A stretch of 64,000 nt of DNA, from assembly GCA_029298735.1 (NCBI GenBank), contig JANSLP010000015.1, positions 186,001 through 250,000 on the forward strand, written 5' to 3'. The translations under genes and the position numbers were made by a program. Shown one piece after another: positions 45,731 through 55,561 of the stretch. The first letter of the stretch is position 1. Every line of letters begins with the position of its first letter. The notes beneath the pieces were generated by a model that ran no database searches, was not told where the DNA came from, and was given only the letters and a program-made list of their open reading frames with translations. The DNA is from Ophiostoma sp. CBS 140.51. Its lineage: Eukaryota > Ascomycota > Sordariomycetes > Ophiostomatales > Ophiostomataceae.

Positions 45731-47716
45731 GCACACCTTGCAGAACAACGGCACAATTGTCACAAGTACGGCATTGATTCAGTCTCTACAACGAGGTTTA
45801 CAAGTCGACTTATGATTGGTTCCTGAGAGCATGTATCATCACAAAGTTGGGACGATCAAGAGGATCAATAGGGATGGTCGGGCAGACATCCACAGCATCA
45901 AGGGCAGCACAAGACATATGCTTGTGTTTGTCGGACAGGCTTCGGCCGTATTTGAGATGGAGGATATCGAGGAGTACATAAGATGAAGTAGCTGGCAGGC
46001 AGAAGAGAATATAATGATACCAAGTTTAAGCCATATGTAGTGCCTCTACGAAGTGCAGCATCTTACAGCGTACCTCGTTGATACCAGGCGGGATATGTAT
46101 CCCAAAGGGGATGTCCGAGGATGCTGAGCTATTCACTTCTATTTTTCCTCTTTTGATTTTTATATTTCATCTTTCTCTGATTCTTTTGATTCTTCTTGAC
46201 CTTTTTCCTGTTTCTCATCGCTTTTTCGTATTTGTTTATTTCAGTCAAACTTTTTAGCGACCGTTCGTATTCTGAAATGGCAATCAAAGAGACACCGTGG
46301 TCTCAGTGGCGACCAATGTGCCGGGACTTTGTCCGGCTGTGTTGTTTGCCTGTTTTTGTCTGCCAGGTGACCTCTGATATGAGGCTCAAATAGAGAGTTT
46401 AACGTGGATCAAACAGGTGCACGATTTCACTGTATCTTGCTGTATTACTTTGTATGTGGCCCACTGCAGCCCTGGCCAGTCGCTCGCTCCTGCCCTGTAA
46501 ATGTGGTGGCGGGGAAGTGGGGCCTGTGACACAGATCACACTGGAATATCGAGTTTGTTCTTTCCTCCCATGTTGTCCTTTTAATTCCCGATAGAGAGGG
46601 CAGTTGCAAGCCCTGGTTTGGGCTCTTTAAGGTAGATTTACAGGCAGGCGCAGTGGGCCCTCGTTGGGCGGTAGAATACTCTGTGGACGGAAAGCACGGA
46701 TGAGCGCCTATCGTAAACGTGGTCAGTCCGATACGAACGACGAAAGGAAGGAGCTACTCAGTTAATACAGTGCAAAGTGGGCCTGGGATTGGTTGGTGGT
46801 CAATGTGTAGCCATGGCGTTGCAGCAGGCCCGTCGTACCTGCCTCGCCTGCTGTTTTAGTGTTTTATTTACCAACCTGACCCAATGTGCTTGCCGTTTGA
46901 AACAAGAGACGCTAGCCTCCTGGGTGCCTGGTCCTTTTTCAGAAGGGGCAAGGCGAAAACGCAAAAAATAAATCAGGGGCGCGCCTGCCCTTTTGTTTCT
47001 TCTCCTGCGCTCGGCTTAAAGACACGTCGCCTTGTTCAGCGGGATTCCGAGCGATTCTGGAACCTCACTTTTTGTTCGACGACAGATTGACAAACTCCTC
47101 CACGCCTGGCAGCACCACACTCCACTGCCGCCGCCGGCCACGTTTCCTCCGCGGACACGAGTCATTGGAACGGGCTTCCCTCTTTTTTGCTCGTTTGTGA
47201 TTTTTCATCAGTATTCCCGGCCCAGTGGATTCCAGCCTTCTCACTTTCTTTAGCTTTTTTACTTCCTCTCTTTTGTTTTTCTTTCTTTTCGATTCCTGTC
47301 GATTCCTGTCTCTCCTGCTATCTTTGTTTTCTTTCTTCCCCTCCTTTCTCTTGACCCCCCCCCTGGTCTGTTCCTTGCATCAATCCAGTGCTCGACAGGA
47401 CACTGCATTCAAGCAATTAGTCCCGCCCATCTGAGCCGCTATCAGACTGACGCCTCATTCTTTTCGGACGGCCATTTGCCATTCCAGCGGAGACTGCAAA
47501 ATCACGCCTTCGCAAGGCCCTGCAAGCCAGCCTTGTACCTGATCACTCCCTTGCATCATCCACGCTTTGTCCAGCCTTCTTCTCTTTTTGTTCGGGACAC
47601 TGTTATAGAAGCAGTGACCACATATCTCTATACCTTCTACATCACCAAGGTTTCTCAAAACAACACATCGAGCATCCACGCCGATCTCCACCGAGGCCCT
47701 CCACCTCATCTTCACC
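45731..47716. other. Gene-free stretch: COG6 3' flank and Ca2+-ATPase promoter/leader
   Basis: No gene is supported. A T-rich pyrimidine tract occupies 46134-46237. A second CT-rich block at 47225-47350 lies about 370 nt before the Ca2+-ATPase start and is likely promoter or leader. The GGCC/CTGG words recur near 46470. The short open frames have no domain-like sequence. Confidence 0.55.
47225..47350 (+). promoter_or_regulatory. CT-rich promoter/leader tract of the Ca2+-ATPase gene
   Basis: A run of C and T on the coding strand, including repeated GATTCCTGTC, lies upstream of the start at 47717. Such tracts are typical near transcription starts of well-expressed fungal genes. The exact start site is not visible. 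Confidence 0.45.
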
Positions 47717-50700
47717 ATGGAGAACGCATTTGCGTTGCCGACCGAGCAGGTCCTCGCCCAGCTGGGTGTCGATGGTGCTCTCGGTCTGACGGACGCCCAG
47801 GTCCTCGAGCAGCGGGCCAAGCACGGCAGCAACTGTGAGTACAGACGACAAACGAGACAGACACCCTCCTTGATATCACATACTAACATCTTCACAGCCA
47901 TTGCTGAGGAGCCGCCTACCCCGCTATGGGAGCTCATCCTCGAGCAGTTCAAGGACCAGCTGGTCATTATCCTGCTAGGCTCGGCCGTCGTGTCGTTTGT
48001 GCTCGCCCTGTTTGAGGACGAGGGCGGCTGGAGTGCTTTCGTTGACCCTGCCGTTATCCTTACCATTCTGATTCTGAACGCCGTCGTTGGTGTCTCGCAG
48101 GAGAGCAGTGCGGAGAAGGCTATTGCCGCTCTCCAGGAGTACTCCGCCAATGAGGCCAATGTCATCCGCAACAACGGCACCGTCACCCGCGTCAAGGCTG
48201 ACGATCTCGTTCCTGGCGACATCGTCTCTGTCTCTGTTGGCAGCCGCATCCCCGCCGACTGCCGTCTTGTCCATGTTGAGAGCAACAGCTTCGCTGTCGA
48301 CCAGGCCATCCTGACCGGTGAGAGCGAGAGTGTCGGCAAGGACAGCTCTGCTGTCGTTGAGGACGACAAGGCTGTCAAGCAGGACCAGGTCAACATGCTC
48401 TTCTCCGGTACCACTGTTGTTACTGGCCGCGCCACTGCCGTCGTCGTGCTCACCGGCTCCAACACGGCCATCGGTGACATCCATGAGAGCATCACCGCCC
48501 AAATCTCTGAGCCGACCCCGCTCAAGCAGAAGCTCAACGATTTTGGCGACTCTCTGGCCAAGGTTATTACCGTTATTTGCATCCTCGTCTGGCTGATCAA
48601 CATCCCTAACTTTGGCGACCCGAGCCACGGCAACTGGACCAAGGGTGCCATCTACTACCTCAAGATCGCTGTCTCGCTCGGTGTTGCTGCCATTCCTGAG
48701 GGTTTAGCTGTTGTCATCACCACCTGTCTGGCTCTTGGTACCCGCAAGATGGCCGCCAAGAACGCTGTTGTTCGCAGCCTGCCGTCTGTCGAGACCCTCG
48801 GCAGCTGCAGCGTTATCTGCTCTGACAAGACCGGTACCCTGACCACCAACCAGATGAGCGTCAACAAGATTGTCTACATCCGCGAGGACGGCAAGGACCT
48901 GGAGGAGCTGACTGTTGAGGGTACGACTTTCTCGCCCCGCGGCAACATCAAGACTTCTCGCGGCAAGATTGTGGCCGGTCTCGCTCAGGCTTCGTCGACG
49001 GTCCGCCAGATGGCCGAGGTCGCTGCGCTCTGCAACGATGCCCGCCTTGCCTACGACTCGCTCTCCAGCACGTTCACCAACATTGGCGAGCCCACTGAGG
49101 GTGCCCTGCGCGTTCTGGCCGAGAAGATCGGCCCTGTTGCCCCCACCGACACCAAGCCCCGCGACCTCGTCCACCACGCCAGTGCCTACTACGAGAAGAA
49201 GCTCCCCCACCTCGCCACCTACGAGTTCTCCCGTGACCGCAAGAGCATGTCTGTCCTGGTTCAGGACGGCGATGCCGAGAAACTTCTGGTCAAGGGTGCC
49301 CCCGAGTCGATCATCGAGCGTTGCTCGCACACTCTGGTGGGCGCTGACGGCAAGAAGGTGCCCCTGACTCGCGATCTGGCTGATCTGCTGCTCCGTGAGG
49401 TTGTCGACTACGGCAACGATGGGCTCCGTGTCATTGCCCTGGCCTCCGTCGACGATGTTTCCGGCAACAAGCTCACCCGCACCGCCAAGATGACTTCCGA
49501 ATACGCCCAGCTTGAACAGAAGATGACGCTCATTGGTCTCGTTGGCATGCTCGACCCTCCCCGTCCCGAGGTCCTCGAGTCCATCCGTCTCTGCAAGGAA
49601 GCTGGTATCCGTGTTATTGTGATCACGGGAGACAACCGCAACACCGCTGAGAGCATCTGCCGCCAGATTGGCGTCTTTGGTGCCGATGAGGACGTGACTG
49701 GCAAGAGCTACACTGGCCGCGAGTTTGACAATCTGAGCCCGAGCGAGCAGCTCGAGGCCGCCAAGACCGCTTCGCTGTTCTCCCGTGTCGAGCCTACCCA
49801 CAAGTCGCGCCTTGTAGACCTGCTCCAGCAGCTCGGCGAGGTTGTGGCCATGACGGGTGACGGTGTCAACGACGCTCCTGCGCTCAAGAAGGCCGATATT
49901 GGTGTTGCCATGGGCTCCGGCACGGACGTGTCGAAGCTGGCTGCCGACATGGTCCTGGCCGACAACAACTTTGCCACCATCGAGTCTGCTATTGAGGAGG
50001 GCCGGTCCATCTACAACAACACGCAGCAGTTTATCCGCTACCTGATCTCGTCCAACATTGGCGAGGTCGTCTCGATCTTCTTGACAGCCGCTCTTGGTAT
50101 GCCCGAGGCTCTGATCCCCGTGCAGCTGCTGTGGGTCAACCTGGTCACCGACGGTCTCCCGGCCACTGCACTGTCGTTCAACCCGCCTGACCATGACATT
50201 ATGCGTCGCCCGCCTCGCAAGCGGGACGAACCCCTGATTAGCGGCTGGCTGTTCTTCCGGTACCTCGTTATTGGCACCTACGTCGGCCTCGCTACTGTGG
50301 CCGGCTACGCCTGGTGGTTCATGTACAACCCCGAGGGTCCCCAGATTAGCTTCTGGCAGCTGTCGCACTTCCACCGCTGCTCGGCCGATTTCTCGGACAT
50401 TGGCTGCGCCATGTTTGCCGACGACCGCGCCAAGGCCGCGTCGACTGTCTCGCTGTCAATCCTGGTCGTCATTGAGATGTTCAACGCTATTAACGCGCTG
50501 TCATCGAGCGAGTCGCTGTTGACGCTGCCGCTGTGGAAGAACATGATCCTGGTCTACGCCATTACCCTATCCATGGCACTGCACTTTGCCCTGCTGTACA
50601 TCCCCTTCCTGCAGACGCTCTTCTCGATCCTGCCCCTCAACTGGAACGAGTGGAAGGCGGTGTTGGTTCTCAGTGCGCCGGTCGTGCTCATCGACGAGGT

Positions 50701-50776
50701 GCTCAAGTTCTTTGAGCGCCTGTTCTTTGTCGATGCGCCCAGCCACAAGGTCTCCACGGCCAAGAAGCAGAACTAG
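47717..50776 (+). CDS. nca-1: SERCA-type P2A calcium-transporting ATPase
   Basis: It pumps Ca2+ from cytosol into the ER lumen using ATP. Two exons, 47717-47834 and 47898-50776, give 998 residues; the 63-nt intron has donor GTGAGT, branch ACTAAC and acceptor TTCACAG. The join gives HGSNSIAEEPPTPLWELILEQ, matching the family. Motifs: TGES in the actuator domain, PEGL in M4 with its Ca2+-binding Glu, CSDKTGTLT with the phosphorylated Asp at residue 349, the hinge TGDGVNDAPALK, and NLVTDGLPA in M6 with Ca2+ ligands Asn/Asp. The length matches animal SERCA. The C-terminus KKQN is a classical KKxx di-lysine retrieval signal, fitting an ER location. The intron is divisible by three and free of stops, so retention would insert 21 residues after residue 39. 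Closest characterised relative type is N. crassa nca-1. Confidence 0.95.
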   Translation: MENAFALPTEQVLAQLGVDGALGLTDAQVLEQRAKHGSNCEYRRQTRQTPSLISHTNIFTAIAEEPPTPLWELILEQFKDQLVIILLGSAVVSFVLALFEDEGGWSAFVDPAVILTILILNAVVGVSQESSAEKAIAALQEYSANEANVIRNNGTVTRVKADDLVPGDIVSVSVGSRIPADCRLVHVESNSFAVDQAILTGESESVGKDSSAVVEDDKAVKQDQVNMLFSGTTVVTGRATAVVVLTGSNTAIGDIHESITAQISEPTPLKQKLNDFGDSLAKVITVICILVWLINIPNFGDPSHGNWTKGAIYYLKIAVSLGVAAIPEGLAVVITTCLALGTRKMAAKNAVVRSLPSVETLGSCSVICSDKTGTLTTNQMSVNKIVYIREDGKDLEELTVEGTTFSPRGNIKTSRGKIVAGLAQASSTVRQMAEVAALCNDARLAYDSLSSTFTNIGEPTEGALRVLAEKIGPVAPTDTKPRDLVHHASAYYEKKLPHLATYEFSRDRKSMSVLVQDGDAEKLLVKGAPESIIERCSHTLVGADGKKVPLTRDLADLLLREVVDYGNDGLRVIALASVDDVSGNKLTRTAKMTSEYAQLEQKMTLIGLVGMLDPPRPEVLESIRLCKEAGIRVIVITGDNRNTAESICRQIGVFGADEDVTGKSYTGREFDNLSPSEQLEAAKTASLFSRVEPTHKSRLVDLLQQLGEVVAMTGDGVNDAPALKKADIGVAMGSGTDVSKLAADMVLADNNFATIESAIEEGRSIYNNTQQFIRYLISSNIGEVVSIFLTAALGMPEALIPVQLLWVNLVTDGLPATALSFNPPDHDIMRRPPRKRDEPLISGWLFFRYLVIGTYVGLATVAGYAWWFMYNPEGPQISFWQLSHFHRCSADFSDIGCAMFADDRAKAASTVSLSILVVIEMFNAINALSSSESLLTLPLWKNMILVYAITLSMALHFALLYIPFLQTLFSILPLNWNEWKAVLVLSAPVVLIDEVLKFFERLFFVDAPSHKVSTAKKQN

Positions 50777-51410
50777 GGGGGGTTGTACCGGGTATAGGTG
50801 AAGAAGATTACGGATGGCTATCTCTGTGAAGCCTTCCAGTATGAAGAGAAACGGGGCCATTAAGTGATGTAGAAAGATGGAAGAATCCCGTGATAGACAT
50901 TTAGATATCATTTCATCGGGGACGAAAAAGATAAAAGATCAAGCATAGCAAGCACAGCAAATACCAAAAAAATCTCGGCATTTGGTATACACTTGGAGGA
51001 ACGTGTATTTTTATTTTATAAAACAGCAAAACAAGTTCGGAATCTATGGGAAGCTCTTAGATAGGAACACAAGTCAGGGCCAATAATTACAAAATGAACC
51101 ATCAACTGCATTATAATTAGTTGGCCACGTGAAGTGTACATGTATAACCTGACAGATGATTCGTATTATATTCACTCATATGGTCACACCGCTTTATCAC
51201 TTTTTCATAGTTTATATGTTTATTGTAATGCGCCGCAGTTGTGGATGAACGATATATCTTGGCCACCCATCAGAAGACGAATGGTATCTTACACTGAGAG
51301 GACCCTTCAAAAATACAAAATGTAGAAAAATAGAGGCTCTGTGGCCTCGTTTTGTTCTTTTCTCCCTTTGTATCCTTTGGACTCCCCGCCCCTTCTTCTC
51401 CTTCCCCCCT
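50777..51410. other. Convergent 3' flanks of the Ca2+-ATPase and PUP3
   Basis: The spacer is AT-rich from about 50930 to 51340, with TTTTATTTTATAAAA near 51010, as expected for 3' UTR and poly(A) signals on both strands. No gene is seen. Confidence 0.6.
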
Positions 51411-52213
51411 CTAATCTTGCCGACCCTTCAACAACCGCTTGGTCACCTTATCCTTCTCGATAATGTACACGTGTGCACCCCAACCGGACAGCGCATCACG
51501 GTCGACGGCGTTGAGCAGCGCCTGCGAAATGGTCTCAAACAGGTCCTCCGGGCCCAAGTTGGGCTCCCACAGACTCTCGCACGTACCAAACAGCTGCTCG
51601 CTCGCCGTGCCCGAGACGATAAAGTCCTTGGCAAAGTCGATGCAGCCAATGCTGTCGAAGCCGCAGATGAACGGCTGGCCCGTCTTGGGCTCGAGACCAG
51701 CGACGACGGGGCTGACAAAGTAGGGACCGAAGCGCTTCTCGTAGAGCGACGAGGAGACGAGGTTGGCGAAAGTCTTGGGGGCAATGTGGCGCTCTTCGCG
51801 CAGGCGGTAGAGGTTGACTTTGTAGCGGAAGAGGTCGGAGACGGTACTGACGTCGGTGGCCAGGCCGGTCAGGCCGAGGAAGACGTGGTCGCCGTACTGG
51901 AAGATCTTGGGGAAGTTGTTGGAGACGGTGAGAGCCTGCATACCGAGGCGGAGATCGCAGGCGATGGCGACACAGTCCTTGCCGACCATGGCGACACACG
52001 CGCCGCCGTCTGTTGAGAAGCGAGGCTATGTTAGCATTGTATTTGAGAGAATGAACATTCAGGGAGTCTGATGTAGTGTCCTAGGATAGGATGTCGTCGA
52101 TTGGAGAGGTTGGGTCGTTCGTACTTATTGAGAAGGGAGAAGACTATACAGAGGTGAGTTAGCTCCAGTTCGTTGGCATACGCTCAAGTACAGTCACCCA
52201 GGAGTCTTACCAT
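51411..52213 (-). CDS. PUP3: 20S proteasome subunit beta-3
   Basis: This is a non-catalytic beta-ring subunit of the 20S proteasome core, in cytosol and nucleus. Three coding exons: 52211-52213 (the ATG alone), 52125-52143 (19 nt) and 51411-52009. They give 206 residues, the usual length. The joined N-terminus MSSPFSINGGACVAMVGKDC fits beta-3, which lacks a cleaved propeptide and a catalytic Thr1. GKDCVAIACDLRLG and the C-terminal GWGAHVYIIEKDKV are family motifs. Introns are 67 nt (GTAAGA...TATAG, branch GCTAAC) and 115 nt (GTACGA...CAACAG, branch GCTAACA). All phases agree. A predictor that skips the tiny exons would start at the internal Met of VAMVGKD and lose 14 residues. It is convergent with the Ca2+-ATPase gene and divergent from the UBX gene. 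No obvious Rpn4-type PACE box was noticed upstream. Confidence 0.93.
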
Positions 52214-53202
52214 ATTGTCGGAGAGGGCAAAGCGACAGAAGCAGCTGGCTCCTGCGTTTCAGAGAAGATGGAGGGGATCGAGAGGTTCGCCGAGATGGGA
52301 AGAGACAGCTTCAGAAGGCTGCTTTCAGACACGAAATTGAAGAGGTTATGTCGTCCGGAGGTGCAATGCGATGGATGCGCCAAAACAATAGACGGGATTC
52401 GCAGGTGTCCGTGGTGATGCAGTCGTTCGTGGGGATGCCAATGTGGGCTGGATGGGGTGTCGTCGTGATGGTCGTGATGGAGGTTCGGGGAGTTTGGAGC
52501 TTCAACGAAACACACAGCACAGCAACGACGAAGGCAAACACGCAGCTGGCGCGGCTGGAAAACGTGACCTGGCCTGGTGGTGGACTGGCGGTGGTGGTTG
52601 CCCAAAATGCGCTACGGGGAAGCTGGCTGACGCCCTGGCCTGGGCCTGGAACTGACCGCCCGTTGTGGTTGGTCCGCGCGTTTCTGCCTGCCTGTTGGGC
52701 CCAGCCAAAGTGGCGGCGCTTGCTTTTCGGTTGACACCACCTAGAGCTTATTAGTAAAACTACGTAGCAGGACCGATGGGACGGCAAAAGAGGAGAGCTC
52801 TTTCCCTCTGTCTAGTGACAGGCGAGCCCCTCCAAGACCTCGCTAGCAAAGGAGGCAAGAACGGTCACTGCGCGTACCTTCCGCCTTCTGTGCAGTTCTC
52901 TAGTCTTCTGCCATACTTACATCACGAGGCAAATATTTGGCCTCAAACACCACGACATACCGTTTTCACGACTTAAAGCACTTTACAAACTTGCATACAA
53001 CCTGGCCATACCCACACTTGCGACAACACAGCTCTTCTGGCCAGACGGTTACTTTCCAAGTCCGATTCCCCGCGATCGTCGATACTTTGCCTAGATTCAG
53101 GGTCGTGATATATCTCGACAACTCTCGAGCTCTGTTTCATTATATCTCCTTTTCAACGTTTTCCCATCCTACAGAAGATTCACCTTACTATCAGAACCCA
53201 CT
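52214..53202. promoter_or_regulatory. Divergent promoter region PUP3/UBX gene
   Basis: The 989-nt spacer serves both genes. It carries CCTGGCCTGG and GCCCTGGCCTGGGCCTGG words at about 52568-52650. No gene is supported; open frames on both strands are short and of mixed composition. Confidence 0.5.
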
Positions 53203-54816
53203 ATGGCTACCTCTTTTGTCGTCATCTCGACCGACCTGCGCCGGACCAACGTCAAGGCCCCGGGCGGTGGGTACATGATCGACGTGCTCGAGGAAGCCTG
53301 CACAAAGCTCAAGCTCAACCCGGAACACTACCAGTTAAAGCACAACAACAAGCCCGTCAACCTGACAGATCCCATCCGTGCGGCGGGCCTGACACAGGGC
53401 GCCAAGCTCGAGCTGGTGGTCAAGTCCAAGACGCCGACGGCTGTCACGGTGGCTCTGCGTCTGCCGCCATCGGAAGCAAGCCTCGGCATCCCCAACAACC
53501 GCGTTTCAGCCAAGGTGCGGAGCGATACGCCGCTGTGGAAGCTGCTGCGGCACCTGGAGGAGACGGACGTTGCAAAGCAAAAGGGACTCAACATTACAGC
53601 CAGGGGTGTGCCGCGGACAAGTCATACAGGGGCCGCCACCTCTACAGCAGCGGCAGTGGGCAGCGGTTCTGGACAGCTCTACTGGGAAGCACCGGTGCTC
53701 AAGTTTTGCGGCCGCGAACTTTTCACGGTTGACGACTTCCGCAAGACGCTGTCGCAGGTGGGCATCGACTCGGGCAGCCAGCTGATTGTGCTCGAGTTCC
53801 GCACAACGGATACGACGCTGCAAGAAGCCATGGAGACGGTGCAGACGCAGTTGGAGAAGACAGATGCAGACGTTGCTGCTAGCCAAGCGGCGGTGGCAGA
53901 GATGACTGCAACCGTGGCCGTACCTACTCCGGCGCCAGCACCGGCAGCGCCAACAGAACCAGCGACGGCAGCATCAGAAGAGAGCACATCACAAGCCAAG
54001 GCAGCAGAGGCTACACAACCGCCTGCACCAGCAGCTGAAGAGCCAATGGATGTGGACAGCACTCCCACAACCACCACCACCACCATCCCTGCCGCCAGCA
54101 CAGCCCAGACGGCATCAGATCTGCAGCCGATCCAGGTGTGGTCACCACCCAAGGCCAATGCTGGCATGCCAGCGGCAGCATCACTGAAGTGGACCAAGGA
54201 GCCCGAGTCGTCCTTTGCGCCGTCCATTGCACAGATGAAGGCGCATCAGAAGCAGCTCGAAGAGGCTGGGCGCAACAAGCGGCTCAAGTCAGACGAAGAG
54301 CTCGAAGAGGAGAAGCGTGAGCGCGAGGCCAAGGCAGCGGCTGTGAACCGTGTCGACGTGCGTATCCGCTTCCCTGACGGTTACACCGTTATGTGGTCGT
54401 TTTCCAACGGTGCCACGGGCGCTACCTTGCACGCAGCTGTGCGGAATGCCCTCCACCCAGGTGTCAAAGACCAGGCGTTCAAGCTGTCGCCGCCTATGTC
54501 GCGGGACGAGATCCATGACCGGTCAGGCAGCGCCAAGGACGACCTGGTCCGTGGCTATGGCATGCGGGGCGGTATTGTAGTTAACTTCCGGCGCGGTCCT
54601 GACGTACCTGCTCCACCGGCCGGACAGCCATATGTGCGGCCCGAGGTGGCGGCGTTGGCACGGGATATTGTGGTCCCACAAGCGGCCGACGACGACGATG
54701 AGGACGAAAAGGACAAGCCGTCGTCATCAAAGACGGGCGGTGCCGATACCAAACGGCCAAACAAGACAGAGGCCATCAACAAGATGTCCAAGTTCCTGCG
54801 GTTAGCAAAGAAGTAG
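53203..54816 (+). CDS. UBX4: UBX-domain protein of the TUG/Ubx4 family
   Basis: It is a predicted Cdc48/p97 cofactor acting in ubiquitin-dependent processes; human relatives (TUG/ASPSCR1) disassemble p97 hexamers. It is a single exon of 537 residues. An N-terminal ubiquitin-like TUG-UBL1 domain covers about residues 5-80 (FVVISTDLRRTNVKAP and HYQLKHNNKPVNLTDPIR). A second UBL-like segment ends near 205 (LYWEAPVLKFCGRELFTVDDF and on to LIVLEF). An Ala/Pro/Thr-rich linker follows. A UBX domain lies at about 380-470 (VDVRIRFPDGYTVMWSFSNG onward), and a basic C-terminus ends in NKMSKFLRLAKK. The alternating Asp/Glu run before the tail is notable. The start ATG is followed directly by the conserved UBL. 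Placing it with Ubx4 rather than another UBX protein rests on the N-terminal TUG domain. Confidence 0.9.
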   Translation: MATSFVVISTDLRRTNVKAPGGGYMIDVLEEACTKLKLNPEHYQLKHNNKPVNLTDPIRAAGLTQGAKLELVVKSKTPTAVTVALRLPPSEASLGIPNNRVSAKVRSDTPLWKLLRHLEETDVAKQKGLNITARGVPRTSHTGAATSTAAAVGSGSGQLYWEAPVLKFCGRELFTVDDFRKTLSQVGIDSGSQLIVLEFRTTDTTLQEAMETVQTQLEKTDADVAASQAAVAEMTATVAVPTPAPAPAAPTEPATAASEESTSQAKAAEATQPPAPAAEEPMDVDSTPTTTTTTIPAASTAQTASDLQPIQVWSPPKANAGMPAAASLKWTKEPESSFAPSIAQMKAHQKQLEEAGRNKRLKSDEELEEEKREREAKAAAVNRVDVRIRFPDGYTVMWSFSNGATGATLHAAVRNALHPGVKDQAFKLSPPMSRDEIHDRSGSAKDDLVRGYGMRGGIVVNFRRGPDVPAPPAGQPYVRPEVAALARDIVVPQAADDDDEDEKDKPSSSKTGGADTKRPNKTEAINKMSKFLRLAKK

Positions 54817-55561
54817 ACGGTTACAAGGATACGTCGAATTTAGCATGATGTTACGTTTAAACTATAGAACTGTAGAAGAATTGATATGAATCATAATACG
54901 TCATATGTCTCGTGCTGAGCCGTGGCTTCACTTAATTTCACTCTTGTGCATATGGACCGGTTTTGTTTATATTTTCTTATTTTTTGTAGATTTGATTGTG
55001 TTGACGCCAACCGATATGCCGACCCAAAAGCAAGAATAAAAAAAGTAATAAAAGGACGAAAAAAGGAAGAGGCTGGTATGTCGGGGGAAGGAGAAGAAGA
55101 CGAAACAGACGTCAAGGATCGCAGATGAGCAGACAAAGAAAAGGGTGGAAAGGGCAGATAGGAGAGAGGAGTAGAACGAGAAAAGAACCGCAAAACTAAA
55201 CTCTCCCTCCTATCGCCCACCCAGTTCTGGCTTGTCGATGGTTTGTTTGCTTGTTGTCGTTCACTTCCCCAGAAAATCCTTCCTCACCACCCGATGTGAA
55301 TATGTGTGGTTGCCCTTTGTCCTTTTTCTTTCCCTCGTTTTTCCCTTTTGCTCCCTTTTAAGTACACGAGCCCGGAAACTTTTGTATGGTGAGTGGTGGT
55401 CGGGGTATGCAAATTTTTGTTGTATTTTTGTGTTTGTCGTCTGTCGTTCTCCTCCACAACAACAACAACACACCCATCCCCATTCTATTCAGCCCTTTCC
55501 CGGGGAAAACATGGAAATCATCAAACCGCGCAAAATCGTTCGTTCATTTTAATTTTTCCAT
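54817..55561. other. Convergent 3' flanks of the UBX gene and eL36
   Basis: No gene is supported. AT-rich DNA follows the UBX stop, purine-rich DNA occupies about 55030-55200, and T/C-rich DNA with an AAC/CAA repeat lies at about 55455-55475. This is ordinary 3' UTR-type sequence. Confidence 0.55.

Noticed and set aside
48704..50374. 556-codon open frame on the minus strand inside the Ca2+-ATPase gene
   Set aside because: It is antisense to a clear P-type ATPase exon. The opening is explained by strong codon bias of the real gene.
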